Assembly (NCBI RefSeq): GCF_017876295.1
Contig: NZ_JAGINT010000001.1
Location: forward strand, 2,666,001 to 2,730,000
Origin: Kribbella aluminosa
Lineage (GTDB): Bacteria; Actinomycetota; Actinomycetes; Propionibacteriales; Kribbellaceae
Length of the DNA stretch: 64,000 nt
Reading direction: 5' to 3'
A program made the position numbers and the translations under genes. This document shows positions 1 through 8,981 of this stretch, in pieces. A model generated the notes under the pieces. The model was given only the letters and a program-made list of their open reading frames with translations, was not told where the DNA came from and ran no database searches. Position 1 is the first letter of the stretch; each line of letters begins with the position of its first letter.

Positions 1-1
1 G

Positions 2-628
2 ATCAGCCCGATCCGCGTCGACGAGGACCTGGTGAAGGCGATCCGCGAGTGTGAGGTGCCGGTGGTCGTCGCCGGTAGTGTGCCGTCGAAGGCTGGCGTC
101 GACACGGTCCGCGCCAACTCCCCGAAGGGCATGCTCCTCGCCGTCGACCACCTGGTGTCCCGCGGCCGTCAGCGGATCGCCTTCATCAACGGCCCCGCCG
201 ACACAGTCCCCGGCACCGCCCGCGCGAAGGGCTTCGCTGAAGCCCTCAGATCCCACAATCTCGACCCGATCGCAGTTGGTGAGGCAACGGACTTCACCTT
301 TGCTGCCGGCCGCGCAGCCGCTCCCGCCCTGTTGTCCACTGGTGGGTTTGATGCGGTGATCTGTGCGAACGATCTGTTGGCCGTCGGGTTGATGCATGAG
401 TTGGCTGCGGCGGGGCTTGAGGTGCCCGCGGATGTTGCGGTGGTGGGGATGGACGACAGCGAGCTGGCCGAGCAGAGTTTTCCGCCGTTGACGAGTGTGA
501 ATCTCGGGTCCGCGGAGCGGGGGCGGCGGGCGGCTGAGTTGCTGTTGGCAAGGATCGACGACAACGATCGGACGCCGCGCCGGATCATCGTACAGCCGTC
601 GTTGAGCGTCCGGAGGTCCACCCCGTGA
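2..628 (+). CDS. LacI-family transcriptional regulator, C-terminal part (5' end outside window)
   Basis: The reading frame is open from base 2, so the N-terminal helix-turn-helix lies upstream of the window. The visible 208 residues are the periplasmic-binding-protein-like effector domain of LacI/GalR regulators. Typical landmarks are GHRRIAF-like 'RGRQRIAFINGP', 'DAVICANDLLAVG' and 'DVAVVGMDDSELAEQSFPPLTSV' near the end. These proteins bind a sugar-type effector and release a palindromic operator. The stop overlaps the GTG of the first permease (GTGA), so the regulator is transcribed with the importer it probably controls. Its operator is not visible here. Confidence 0.9.
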   Translation: MSPIRVDEDLVKAIRECEVPVVVAGSVPSKAGVDTVRANSPKGMLLAVDHLVSRGRQRIAFINGPADTVPGTARAKGFAEALRSHNLDPIAVGEATDFTFAAGRAAAPALLSTGGFDAVICANDLLAVGLMHELAAAGLEVPADVAVVGMDDSELAEQSFPPLTSVNLGSAERGRRAAELLLARIDDNDRTPRRIIVQPSLSVRRSTP

Positions 629-1545
629 CGGCTACGCTGACCGCGCCGGCGCCGCTGAAGAAGAAGCCTGGAAAGCCCAAGCAGAACCGCGAAGCGATCC
701 TGCTGTTCCTGCCCGCGTTGCTGCCGGTGCTGATCCTGAGTGTCTACCCGCTGATCCGCGGTATCGCGCTCGGCTTCACCGATGCCCGCGCCGGCCTGCA
801 CGTGCAGACGAACTTCGTCGGCTTCGAGAACTTCAGCAAGCTCCTGCACAACAACCTGTTCTGGGACTCGTTCCGGATCGGCGTGATCTGGACGTTGTCG
901 GTCACGATCCTCCAGTTCGTCGCCGCGCTCGGCCTCGCGCTGCTGCTGAACACGGACCTCAAGTTCCGCGGCGTCGCCCGTACCCTCGCGCTGATCCCGT
1001 GGGCCATGCCTCCCGTCGTGGTCGCGATCATGTGGCGCCTGCTGCTGCACCCGACGAACGGCCCGGTCAACGAGATCCTGCAGAAGCTGCACCTCACCGA
1101 CCACCCGATCAACTTCCTCGGCGACTTCAGTACGGCGCTGCCGGCGGTGATCGTGGTCGGGATCTGGGTCGGCATGCCGATGACCACGGTCACCTTGCTC
1201 GCCGGCCTGCAGAGCATCGACCGCACCCTGTACGAAGCCGCCGCGGTCGACGGCGCCGGCGCGTGGAGCCAGTTCTGGAACATCACGCTCCCGCAGCTCC
1301 GGACCGTGATCGTCGCGATCACCAGCCTGGACATGATCTGGAACTTCAACTCGTTCGGCCTGGTCTACGTGCTGACCGCCGGCGGCCCGGGCGGGAAGAC
1401 GATGCTGCCGATGCTGTTCGCGTACAACGAGGCGTTCCGCTACGGCAACTTCGGGATGGCCGCCGCCATGGGCGACGTGATGGTGGTCATCATCATCGTG
1501 TTCCTGTTCTTCTACCTGCGGAACCGCCTGCGGAGTGAGGCATGA
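625..1545 (+). CDS. ABC sugar transporter permease, MalF type
   Basis: A 306-residue inner-membrane permease of the carbohydrate uptake class (CUT1). A basic cytoplasmic N-terminus is followed by about six hydrophobic segments. The EAA loop that contacts the ATPase is seen as 'YEAAAVDGAGAWSQFWNITLP'. The GTG start has GGAGG at 612-616, eight bases upstream. It overlaps the regulator before it and the next permease (ATGA), so the genes are translationally coupled. No ATPase gene lies in this operon. CUT1 systems in actinomycetes often share a distant MsiK-like ATPase. Confidence 0.93.
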   Translation: MTATLTAPAPLKKKPGKPKQNREAILLFLPALLPVLILSVYPLIRGIALGFTDARAGLHVQTNFVGFENFSKLLHNNLFWDSFRIGVIWTLSVTILQFVAALGLALLLNTDLKFRGVARTLALIPWAMPPVVVAIMWRLLLHPTNGPVNEILQKLHLTDHPINFLGDFSTALPAVIVVGIWVGMPMTTVTLLAGLQSIDRTLYEAAAVDGAGAWSQFWNITLPQLRTVIVAITSLDMIWNFNSFGLVYVLTAGGPGGKTMLPMLFAYNEAFRYGNFGMAAAMGDVMVVIIIVFLFFYLRNRLRSEA

Positions 1546-2375
1546 GGACCAAACCCGCTACCCGCTTCCTGCAGTACGTCGCGGTCATCTGCTATCTGGT
1601 GTTCCTCGGCTTCCCCCTGCTCTGGCTGATCTCCAGCTCGCTGAAGTCGCCGCAGGAGTTCGCGAGCATCACCCCGTCGATCCTGCCGAAGCACTTCGAC
1701 CTGTCGAACTACAGCGACGCGCTGAACGAGCAGGGCCTGGTCCGCGGTCTCGGCAACAGCCTGCAGATCTCGATCTACAGCACGATCCTGGTGCTGATCG
1801 TCGCGCTCCCGGTCTCGTACGCGCTGGCCCGTTTCCGCAGCCGGCTGCGGCCGCTGACGAACGGCTGGATCCTGGTCAGCCAGGTGTTCCCGGTGATCCT
1901 GATCGTGATCCCGCTGTTCATGATCCTGCGTCCGCTGCACCTGACGAACACGATCCCCGGCGTGGTGATCGTCTACACGGTCTGGTCGCTCCCGTTCGCG
2001 CTGTGGATGCTGCAGGGGTACGTCGCCGCCGTACCGCGGGAGCTGGAGGAGGCCGCGTCGGTCGACGGCGCGGGCCGGATCCGGACCATCGTGTCGATCG
2101 TGATGCCGCTGCTCCGGCCGGGGCTGATCGCGACCGCGATGTTCACGTTCATCTCGGCGTGGAACGAGTTCTTCTTCGCGCTGGTGCTGCTGCAGGACCC
2201 GCAGCTCAAGACACTTCCGCTGGTACTCGCCCGTTTCGTCGGTGCCGAGGGCCAGGTGCAGTTCGGTCCGCTCGCCGCCGCCTCCGTGCTGGCCACCGTA
2301 CCCAGTCTCGTGTTCTTCGCCTTCTTGCAGCGGAGGTTGACCTCCGGCCTGCTCAGCGGCGCAGTCAAAGGTTAG
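1542..2375 (+). CDS. ABC sugar transporter permease, MalG type
   Basis: A 277-residue partner permease with about six membrane spans. The EAA motif is 'LEEAASVDGAGRIRTIVSIVMPL', and the family's C-terminal signature 'LLSGAVKG' ends the protein. It overlaps the upstream MalF-type gene by four bases and is followed eight bases later by the solute-binding lipoprotein gene. The two permeases should form the membrane channel of one importer. Confidence 0.94.
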   Translation: MRTKPATRFLQYVAVICYLVFLGFPLLWLISSSLKSPQEFASITPSILPKHFDLSNYSDALNEQGLVRGLGNSLQISIYSTILVLIVALPVSYALARFRSRLRPLTNGWILVSQVFPVILIVIPLFMILRPLHLTNTIPGVVIVYTVWSLPFALWMLQGYVAAVPRELEEAASVDGAGRIRTIVSIVMPLLRPGLIATAMFTFISAWNEFFFALVLLQDPQLKTLPLVLARFVGAEGQVQFGPLAAASVLATVPSLVFFAFLQRRLTSGLLSGAVKG

Positions 2376-2383
2376 GAGAAGTA

Positions 2384-3661
2384 ATGAAGAAGGTCATGAC
2401 CGCGTTGCTCGCTGCGGGTGCGCTGGTGACGCTCGCCGCGTGCGGGGGCAACAGCAGCAACAACAGCTCGAGCAGTTCGACCGAGAAGGTGACGCTCAAG
2501 TTCCAGAGCCTCGCCTTCCAGAAGACCACGGTCGCGGCGACGAAGAAGATTGTCGACGATTGGAATGCGAACAATCCGAACATCCAGGTCGAGTACGTCC
2601 AGGGCAGCTGGGACTCCGTGCACGACCAGCTGGTGACGCAGTTCCAGGGCGGCACCGCGCCGGACATCATCCACGACGAGTCCGCCGACATCACCGGGTT
2701 CGTCAACCAGGGCTACCTCGCGGACATCTCGCAATACCTGAGCAAGGAGACGAAGGACGCCGTCTCGCAGGGCGTCTGGGACACCGTCTCCAAGGACGGC
2801 AAGGTGTACGCCGCCCCGACCCTGATGCAGTCGTACGTCGTCCTCGCGAACTCGAACCTGCTCAAGCAGGCCGGGATCACCGCGACCGGTGACTCGCTGA
2901 CCTGGGACGCCCTGGCCGCGGACGCGAAGAAGCTGACGGCGGGCGGCAAGTACGGTCTCGGCTGGGGTCTGAAGAGCCCGACCGCGACGATGCTGAACCT
3001 CGGCCTGAACTTCGACGCGAAGTACTTCGACGGCAGCGGTACGGCCGCGAAGGCGACGATCGGCGACGCCGAGCTCGAGGTACCGAAGCGGATCCACGCG
3101 ATGGCCTACGACGACAAGTCGATCGACCCGACCTCGCTGACCCAGAGCGGCTCCGACGTGCTGCCCGGGTTCTACGCCGGCAAGTACGGCATGATTGTCG
3201 CCGGCAACTATGTCGCGCAGCAGATCGCCGAGGAGGCGCCGAAGGGCTTCCAGTGGGAGGTGCTGCCGCCGCTGAAGGGCACCAGCACCAAGCAGGCCGC
3301 GAACCCGCAGACCCTGTCGGTGCCGGCCGAAGGCAAACACATCGAGCAGTCGGGGAAGTTCATCGACTACTTCATGAAGGCCGAGAACCTGGCCGCGGTC
3401 GGTCAGGGCGACTGGCTGATCCCGACCACCCAGGCGGCCCGGGACGCGATCCAGAAGGCAACCGGCGGCAAGAACGGCTGGACGCAGACGCTTGCCTCCG
3501 GCACCGAACTCACCAAGGCGCCGTTCCAGAGCGTGGAGAACTACCCGAAGTGGAAGGACCAGATCGCGACGCCGGCGTTCCAGGAGTTCCTGGCGAACAA
3601 GACCGACCTCGCGGCACTGGGCAAGAAGCTGAGCGACGGATGGGGTCAGGTCAACAACTGA
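2384..3661 (+). CDS. ABC transporter extracellular sugar-binding lipoprotein
   Basis: A 425-residue family 1 solute-binding protein. The start at ATG 2384 has GGAG at 2374-2377. The N-terminus is a lipoprotein signal ('KKVMTALLAAGALVTLAAC') with a lipobox ending at Cys21, followed by an Asn/Ser-rich linker. It captures the substrate outside the membrane and delivers it to the permease pair. A longer frame runs upstream through the permease but encodes arginine-rich shadow sequence. The stop overlaps the next ATG (TGATG). Confidence 0.94.
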   Translation: MKKVMTALLAAGALVTLAACGGNSSNNSSSSSTEKVTLKFQSLAFQKTTVAATKKIVDDWNANNPNIQVEYVQGSWDSVHDQLVTQFQGGTAPDIIHDESADITGFVNQGYLADISQYLSKETKDAVSQGVWDTVSKDGKVYAAPTLMQSYVVLANSNLLKQAGITATGDSLTWDALAADAKKLTAGGKYGLGWGLKSPTATMLNLGLNFDAKYFDGSGTAAKATIGDAELEVPKRIHAMAYDDKSIDPTSLTQSGSDVLPGFYAGKYGMIVAGNYVAQQIAEEAPKGFQWEVLPPLKGTSTKQAANPQTLSVPAEGKHIEQSGKFIDYFMKAENLAAVGQGDWLIPTTQAARDAIQKATGGKNGWTQTLASGTELTKAPFQSVENYPKWKDQIATPAFQEFLANKTDLAALGKKLSDGWGQVNN

Positions 3662-4812
3662 TGCCGGAAAAGGCCAGCACCGCGATGGAAGAGAAAGCAA
3701 CGGGGGTCCTCGCCGGGGCCGCGGTCGGTGATGCGATCGGTGGTGCCGTCGAGGGCTGGACTCCGGAGGCGATCCGGGAGCGGCACGGCGGCTGGGTGAC
3801 CGGCATCGTCGGCCCGTGGTACGAGGACTGGCGGACCGCGCGTCCGATCGCGCCGTACCACAAGGGTGATGGGCACATCACCGACGACACGTTGATGACG
3901 CACGCACTGGTCGAGGTGTACGACGAACGCCGCGCCCACCTGGACGCGTACGCGGTCGCCGAGTCGCTGGTGCCGAAGATGCTGAACGGGACCCGCTGGG
4001 TCCCCGAGCTCGAGGCGGACGCGCTCCTGCTGCAGCGGGTGTTCCTGGCCGAGAAATGGCTGGTCGCCCGGCTGCACTACGGGCACGTCGACCCGCGCGA
4101 GGCCGGGGTCGGCAACATCGTGAACTGCGGCGCCGCGATGTACATGGCGCCGGTGGGGATCGCCAACGCGGGCGATCCCGAGGGCGCGTACGCCGAGGCG
4201 CTGGACGTCGCGGGTGCGCATCAGTCGAGCTACGGGCGGGAGGCGGCCGGCGTGTTCGCGGCCGCCGTCGCCGCCGCGATGGCGCCCGGGGCGACCCCGG
4301 CGTCCGCCGTCGGGACCGCGCTCGGGCTGGCCAAGGACGGCACTCGGAGGGCCGTCGAGGCGGTCGCCGAAGCAGCCCAGGGCATCACGGACTGGGAAGA
4401 GGCGATTCCGGTACTTCGGAAGGCGATCGAGCCGTACGACACCGTCGGGCCGAACTACCGCGAGCTGTCGATGGACGCCCGGCGGCCGAGCCGGACGAAG
4501 GCGATCGAGGAACTGCCGGTGGCGCTCGGGTTCGTGCTCGTCTCTGAAGGAGATGTACGGCGGGCCGTGCTGGGCGGGACGAACTACGGGCGTGACGCGG
4601 ACTCGATCGCCTCGATGGCCGGCGCGATTACCGGGGCTCTCCAAGGCCGGAGCGGCGTCCCTCAGGACTGGGTGGCAGATATTGCCGAGGCGAGTAAGAC
4701 GGATCTGCTCGGGCCCGGCCGGGTGATGGCGGCGGTCGCGCAGGACATTCGCGCGGCCGATGCGGAGCGGTGGGCGCGGCGGAACGACGTACTGGAGAAG
4801 TTGACGCGATGA
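3661..4812 (+). CDS. ADP-ribosylglycohydrolase-family protein (first copy)
   Basis: A 383-residue member of the ADP-ribosylglycohydrolase (DraG/ARH) fold. The binuclear-metal motifs are visible: 'GAAVGDAIGGAVEGW' near the N-terminus, 'DDTLMTHAL' around residue 75 and 'NYGRDADSIASMAGAI' near residue 310. Family members hydrolyse N- or O-glycosidic bonds to ADP-ribose or related ribosides. Placement in an importer operon next to a ribokinase suggests a catabolic role on an imported ribosyl compound rather than reversal of protein modification. That is inference. No signal peptide is seen, so it should act in the cytoplasm. Confidence 0.88.
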   Translation: MPEKASTAMEEKATGVLAGAAVGDAIGGAVEGWTPEAIRERHGGWVTGIVGPWYEDWRTARPIAPYHKGDGHITDDTLMTHALVEVYDERRAHLDAYAVAESLVPKMLNGTRWVPELEADALLLQRVFLAEKWLVARLHYGHVDPREAGVGNIVNCGAAMYMAPVGIANAGDPEGAYAEALDVAGAHQSSYGREAAGVFAAAVAAAMAPGATPASAVGTALGLAKDGTRRAVEAVAEAAQGITDWEEAIPVLRKAIEPYDTVGPNYRELSMDARRPSRTKAIEELPVALGFVLVSEGDVRRAVLGGTNYGRDADSIASMAGAITGALQGRSGVPQDWVADIAEASKTDLLGPGRVMAAVAQDIRAADAERWARRNDVLEKLTR

Positions 4813-6107
4813 GATTGACGTGGGTGCAGCCGGAGGATCTTCTGCCGCACCAGCTGGTTCAGGCGCGGTCCGAGGGGATCGACGTCACGGACGTGCAGGC
4901 GCGCTGGCTGGCGGCCGGAGGTACGACGGATGCGCCGGTCTCCGGCGCCTCCGACGAGCCGGCCGCACCCGCGCTGCGGGCGCTCGCCCGGGAGCTGCTG
5001 GAGGTGCTCGACGCCAGGACCGGGGACTGGCGTGAGCCCACCGTTCCGGAGTTGCGGAAGCTAGCTGAACCGGACGATCTCGAGGCCCGGACGCTGAACG
5101 CGTGGCTCGGCCGGTGCGCCGGGAACCTGCTCGGCAAGCCGGTCGAGAAGATCCCGCGCGCGGGGATCCGGGAGATCCTGGAGAGCTCCGGCCAGTGGCC
5201 GCTCACGCAGTACATCACCGCCGTCGGCGTACCGGACGAGATCCAGCAGCGCTGGCCGTGGAACCGGCGGTCGAAGCCGACCAGTCTGCGTGAGGTCATC
5301 GACGGGATGCCCGAGGACGACGACATCAACTTCGCGATCCTCGCGCTGCTGATGATGGAGCGCTTCGGGCCGGGGATGACCACCGAGGACGTGGCGCAGA
5401 GCTGGCTCGGCGAGCTGCCGGCCGGCCGGGTGTTCACTGCCGAGCGTGTTGCCTACCGCAACCTTCTCGAAGGCGTCGAGCCGGCTCGCGCGGCCGTGGT
5501 CGGGAACCCGTTCCGGGAGTGGATCGGCGCGCAGATCCGGACCGACGCGTACGGCTGGGCGCATCCCGGCGACCGGACGGCTGCGGCCCGGCTGGCGCTT
5601 GTCGACGCGCGGCTCAGCCACACCGGCGCCGGTGTCGACGGTGCGCTCTGGGTGGCCGCGATGTCGGCGGCGGGCCTGGTCCTGGACGACCCTGTCGAGG
5701 CCGCGACCGCCGGCCTGGAGGTGGTGAACGCTCAGGGCGCGATCGCCCGGGCGGTGCGTTTCGGGCTGACGCTCGCCGACGCCGGTCTGGACGAGGCGCT
5801 GGACGCGTTGCATGCGGAGTACGGCGACCTGCACTGGGTACACGCGGTGAACAACACGGCACTCACCGCCTACGCTCTGACGGCTCCGGATTTCGGGACC
5901 GCGATCGGTCGCGCCGTGATGGGTGGCTGGGACACCGACTCGGCCGGTGCCACCGTGGGCGCGGTGTTTGGCGCCACCCGCGGGGTTCCGGCAGAGTGGT
6001 CGCAACCACTGGACAACCGGGTGGCCACGAGCCTCCCGGGGATGAACCAGATCGCGATCGACGAGCTGGCGCGGCGGACTGTGGAGGTGGCCCGGGGTGG
6101 AGCCTGA
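4809..6107 (+). CDS. ADP-ribosylglycohydrolase-family protein (second copy)
   Basis: A 432-residue protein overlapping the previous gene by ATGA. After a variable N-terminal stretch of about 95 residues it shows the family core: 'LGRCAGNLLGKPVEKIPR', the acidic cluster 'EDDDINFAIL' and 'GGWDTDSAGATVGAVFGA'. The last matches the D-x-D-S metal motif. It is strongly diverged from the upstream copy, so the two probably act on different bonds or form a heteromer, rather than being a recent duplication. The metal-binding residues look intact. The substrate is unknown. Confidence 0.87.
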   Translation: MRLTWVQPEDLLPHQLVQARSEGIDVTDVQARWLAAGGTTDAPVSGASDEPAAPALRALARELLEVLDARTGDWREPTVPELRKLAEPDDLEARTLNAWLGRCAGNLLGKPVEKIPRAGIREILESSGQWPLTQYITAVGVPDEIQQRWPWNRRSKPTSLREVIDGMPEDDDINFAILALLMMERFGPGMTTEDVAQSWLGELPAGRVFTAERVAYRNLLEGVEPARAAVVGNPFREWIGAQIRTDAYGWAHPGDRTAAARLALVDARLSHTGAGVDGALWVAAMSAAGLVLDDPVEAATAGLEVVNAQGAIARAVRFGLTLADAGLDEALDALHAEYGDLHWVHAVNNTALTAYALTAPDFGTAIGRAVMGGWDTDSAGATVGAVFGATRGVPAEWSQPLDNRVATSLPGMNQIAIDELARRTVEVARGGA

Positions 6108-7002
6108 GGTTGTAGTAGTAGGAAGCGCGAACGTGGACCTGGTGCTGCCGGTGCAGCGCATCCCGCGGCCGGGGGAGACGGTGCTGGCGGGACCGATGAC
6201 CCGTGGCCCGGGCGGCAAGGGTGCGAACCAGGCCGTCGCTTCCGCACGCGCCGGCGCCCGTACGGCAATGGTGGTGGCGCTCGGCGACGACGAGGGCGGC
6301 GCGCTGCTCCGGGACGCGCTCGACGGCGTGGACCTGTCGCTGGCGACCACGAGCAAGGCCCCGACCGGTACGGCGATCATCACCGTCGAGGAGAGCGGCG
6401 AGAACTCGATCGTCGTCGCGCCCGGCGCGAACGGCGAGCTGACGTTGTCCGGCGCCGCGCTGGCCGCCATCGGACAGGCGAAGGTCGTGCTCTCCCAGCT
6501 GGAGATCCCGTTCGGCACGGTCCAGGCGGCGGCCGCGGCGGCGTCTGGATCTGGGGCGTACTTCATCCTGAACGCGGCCCCGGCCGCGGAGCTGTCCGAC
6601 GAACTGCTCGCCGAGGTCGACCTGCTGGTGGTGAACGAGACCGAGGCCGAGGCGATCGCCGGGCCGGACCGGTCCGCGCTGCTGGGCAAGGTGCCGGCCG
6701 CGGTGGTCACGCTGGGCGGTGCGGGCGCCGTGATCCTGACCCGGGACGCCCCGGAGATCACGGTTCCCGGCGTACCCGTCGAGGTGGTCGACACGACCGC
6801 CGCGGGGGACACGTTCTGTGGGGTGCTGGCGGCGGCACTCGTTGCCGCGTCAGCTAACGACTCGGTCACGACAAGCGAACTGACGAACGCGGTCCGACGC
6901 GCTAACGTTGCTGCTTCATTAAGTGTTCAGGGCGCGGGGGCGATTCCCTCGGTGCCTCACGGGGATGCAATCGACGCGCGTTATGCGGAGGTATACCTGT
7001 GA
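6097..7002 (+). CDS. PfkB-family sugar kinase, ribokinase-like
   Basis: A 301-residue kinase whose GTG start lies inside the 3' end of the previous gene (11-base overlap). PfkB landmarks are 'GSANVDLVLPVQRIPRPGET', the sugar-binding 'GPGGKGANQAVA', and the ATP/anion-hole signature 'DTTAAGDTFCG' with the catalytic Asp. Ribokinases phosphorylate ribose at O5. Coupled translation after two ribosyl-hydrolase-like proteins supports phosphorylation of the sugar they release. A different furanose or nucleoside substrate is possible. Confidence 0.9.
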   Translation: MEPEVVVVGSANVDLVLPVQRIPRPGETVLAGPMTRGPGGKGANQAVASARAGARTAMVVALGDDEGGALLRDALDGVDLSLATTSKAPTGTAIITVEESGENSIVVAPGANGELTLSGAALAAIGQAKVVLSQLEIPFGTVQAAAAAASGSGAYFILNAAPAAELSDELLAEVDLLVVNETEAEAIAGPDRSALLGKVPAAVVTLGGAGAVILTRDAPEITVPGVPVEVVDTTAAGDTFCGVLAAALVAASANDSVTTSELTNAVRRANVAASLSVQGAGAIPSVPHGDAIDARYAEVYL

Positions 7003-8981
7003 ACCCGCTCGAACCGCGGCCGATCGATCTACCGACCCTGGTGGACCCGACGGCCGACGTGTCCTTCCTGGACGACGCCAAGATCATCGGCGCCCCGGAG
7101 GACCCGGCCGACCTGCCGCGGTGGCGCGCCACGCTCGCCGAGTGGAAGGCCGGGGCTCTCGAGCGGACCCGGTACGACGGTTCGCACTACGTGGAGCCCG
7201 GTCGCGAGTGGACCCAGACGGCGTACTCGGTGGCGCTGGTCTGGCTCTGGGACGACCTGCTGTACGACGTGTCGACCGGGACGTTCACGCCGCGGAAGTT
7301 CGTCGAGCACGGGGTCGCGGAGTTCGGCGGGTACGACGCGATCGTGCTCTGGCACGCGTACCCGGTGATCGGCATCGACGACCGGAACCAGTTCGACTTC
7401 TACCGCGACGTCCCCGGGCTGCGGGAGTTGGTCGACGACCTGCACGGGTTCGGCCTGAAGGTGTTCTTCGACTACAACCCGTGGGACGTCGGCACCCGCC
7501 GGGCGGCCCGCTCGGACGCGGACGAGTTTGCCTCGCTGGTCAGCGACTACAACGTTGACGGTGTCTTCCTGGACACCCTGAAGGAGGGCGACCCGGCGTT
7601 CGCCCGGGCGATCCGGGCGGCGAACCCGGCGATCGCGCTGGAGGGCGAGTCACGGTTGCCGCTGGCAAGGATCGGGGACCACGCGCTGTCCTGGGCGCAG
7701 TGGTTCGCCGACACGCACGCCCCCGGCGTACTGCGGGCGCACCTGTTCGAGCGCCGGCACATGATGCACCACACCCGCCGCTGGAACCGCGACCACAGCG
7801 ACGAGCTGCAGTCCGCCTGGGTGAACGGCGTCGGCATGCTGGTCTGGGAGTCGGTGTTCTCGGCCTGGGTCGGCTGGAACGCCCGGGACCGCGCGACGCT
7901 GCGCCGGATGGTCGCCGCGCAGCGCGCGTTCGCGCCGGTACTGATCGACGGCGACTGGATCCAGCTGACCCCGGAGATCCCGGACAAGGCCCGCGCGCAC
8001 GGCGTCTACGGCTCCCGGTTCGACCTCGCCGACATCACGTTCTGGACGCTGGTCAACCGCGACGAGGAGGACTTCGAGGGCATCGTGCTGCGCTCGGAGG
8101 ACCAGGTCGGGGACTGGTACGACGTGACGTCGGGCGTCCCGATCACCGCGGACGACGACGGCGTACACCTGGTCGTGCCGGGTCGTGGGGTGGCCGGGAT
8201 CGTCCGGGTCGGCGCGACCGCCGGTGCGTCCTGCCGGGCGACCGCGCGCCGGCTCGGGACGTTGCCGCGGGCACACGTGTCCGAGTCCGCGTTCCCGATG
8301 CGCCCGGCGGCGTTGGTCGCCGTACCCCCGGTGTCCGGTGATGCCCGGATCGGCGCGACGGTTGCGGTGCCGGCCGGTTCTCGCACGTTGACGGTGACGC
8401 ATCGGCGGCGCGAGACCGGGCTGTACGACACGGCGCCGTACGTCGAGGAGTGGAAGCCGCTGCCGCCCCGCCTGCACGATCTCCAGACGGTCACCCGCGA
8501 GGTCTCGCTGCCGGGGATCTCGGTCGCCGTGGCCGAGGTGACCAACGCGGAGTACTTCGCGTTCCTGGACGCGACCGGCTACCGGCCGGTGGTGGCGAAC
8601 CGGTTCCTTCAGCACTGGGCCGACGGCGTGCCGGTGCCCGGGACCGAGGACCAGCCGGTGACGTACGTCGACCTGCCGGACGCGCGGGCGTACGCCGCCT
8701 GGCGTGGCGGCCGGCTGCCGACCGAGGACGAGTGGCAGGTCGCGGCTGGTCTTGAAGGGTTCGAAAGGCGTGAGCCGTTGGTGTGGAACCTGACCGAGAG
8801 CGAGTACCGCGACGGCCGCAGCCGGTTCTGCATCCTCAAGGGCGGTTCGCACTACCGCGCCGAGGGCTCCGACTGGTACGCCGACGGCGGGCCGCAGGAG
8901 CCGGAGGTCAGCTTCAAGCTGGTACTCACCGGCGGCGGCCTGGACCGCTCGGCGAACATCGGTTTCCGGTGCGCGGGATGA
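6999..8981 (+). CDS. TIM-barrel glycosidase-like protein fused to a formylglycine-generating-enzyme-like domain
   Basis: A 660-residue, apparently cytosolic protein with two parts. Residues ~1-430 resemble an amylase-like barrel, with 'VFFDYNPWDVGTRR', 'NVDGVFLDTLKEG' and 'IALEGES' as candidate acidic active-site positions. Residues ~505-660 match the FGE-sulfatase (SUMF1/EgtB) fold: 'VAEVTNAEYFAFLDATGY', 'GGRLPTEDEWQVAAG', 'VWNLTESEYRDG', 'ILKGGSHYRAEGS' and 'SANIGFRCAG'. The two copper-binding cysteines that true FGE carries after the GGS motif are replaced (HYRAEGSDWY), so formylglycine formation is unlikely. The GTG start overlaps the kinase stop. The function is unknown. Confidence 0.78.
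   Translation: MNPLEPRPIDLPTLVDPTADVSFLDDAKIIGAPEDPADLPRWRATLAEWKAGALERTRYDGSHYVEPGREWTQTAYSVALVWLWDDLLYDVSTGTFTPRKFVEHGVAEFGGYDAIVLWHAYPVIGIDDRNQFDFYRDVPGLRELVDDLHGFGLKVFFDYNPWDVGTRRAARSDADEFASLVSDYNVDGVFLDTLKEGDPAFARAIRAANPAIALEGESRLPLARIGDHALSWAQWFADTHAPGVLRAHLFERRHMMHHTRRWNRDHSDELQSAWVNGVGMLVWESVFSAWVGWNARDRATLRRMVAAQRAFAPVLIDGDWIQLTPEIPDKARAHGVYGSRFDLADITFWTLVNRDEEDFEGIVLRSEDQVGDWYDVTSGVPITADDDGVHLVVPGRGVAGIVRVGATAGASCRATARRLGTLPRAHVSESAFPMRPAALVAVPPVSGDARIGATVAVPAGSRTLTVTHRRRETGLYDTAPYVEEWKPLPPRLHDLQTVTREVSLPGISVAVAEVTNAEYFAFLDATGYRPVVANRFLQHWADGVPVPGTEDQPVTYVDLPDARAYAAWRGGRLPTEDEWQVAAGLEGFERREPLVWNLTESEYRDGRSRFCILKGGSHYRAEGSDWYADGGPQEPEVSFKLVLTGGGLDRSANIGFRCAG

Noticed and set aside
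169..1104. Long minus-strand frame opposite the first regulator and permease
   Set aside because: Rich in Arg/Gln/Asp with no recognisable motif. It is antisense to strong coding sequence and is a high-GC shadow.
1535..2383. Apparent 708-residue fusion of an upstream frame with the sugar-binding lipoprotein
   Set aside because: The first part is a shadow of the MalG-type permease. A signal peptide and ribosome binding site fix the start at 2384.
5061..6869. 602-codon minus-strand frame
   Set aside because: Antisense to the second ADP-ribosylglycohydrolase and the kinase, both of which have intact motifs. Its composition is shadow-like (Ser/Ala then Arg/His).
6999..8981. Calling the fusion protein the sulfatase-maturing formylglycine-generating enzyme
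   Set aside because: The paired catalytic cysteines are missing, and it lies in an operon without sulfatases.
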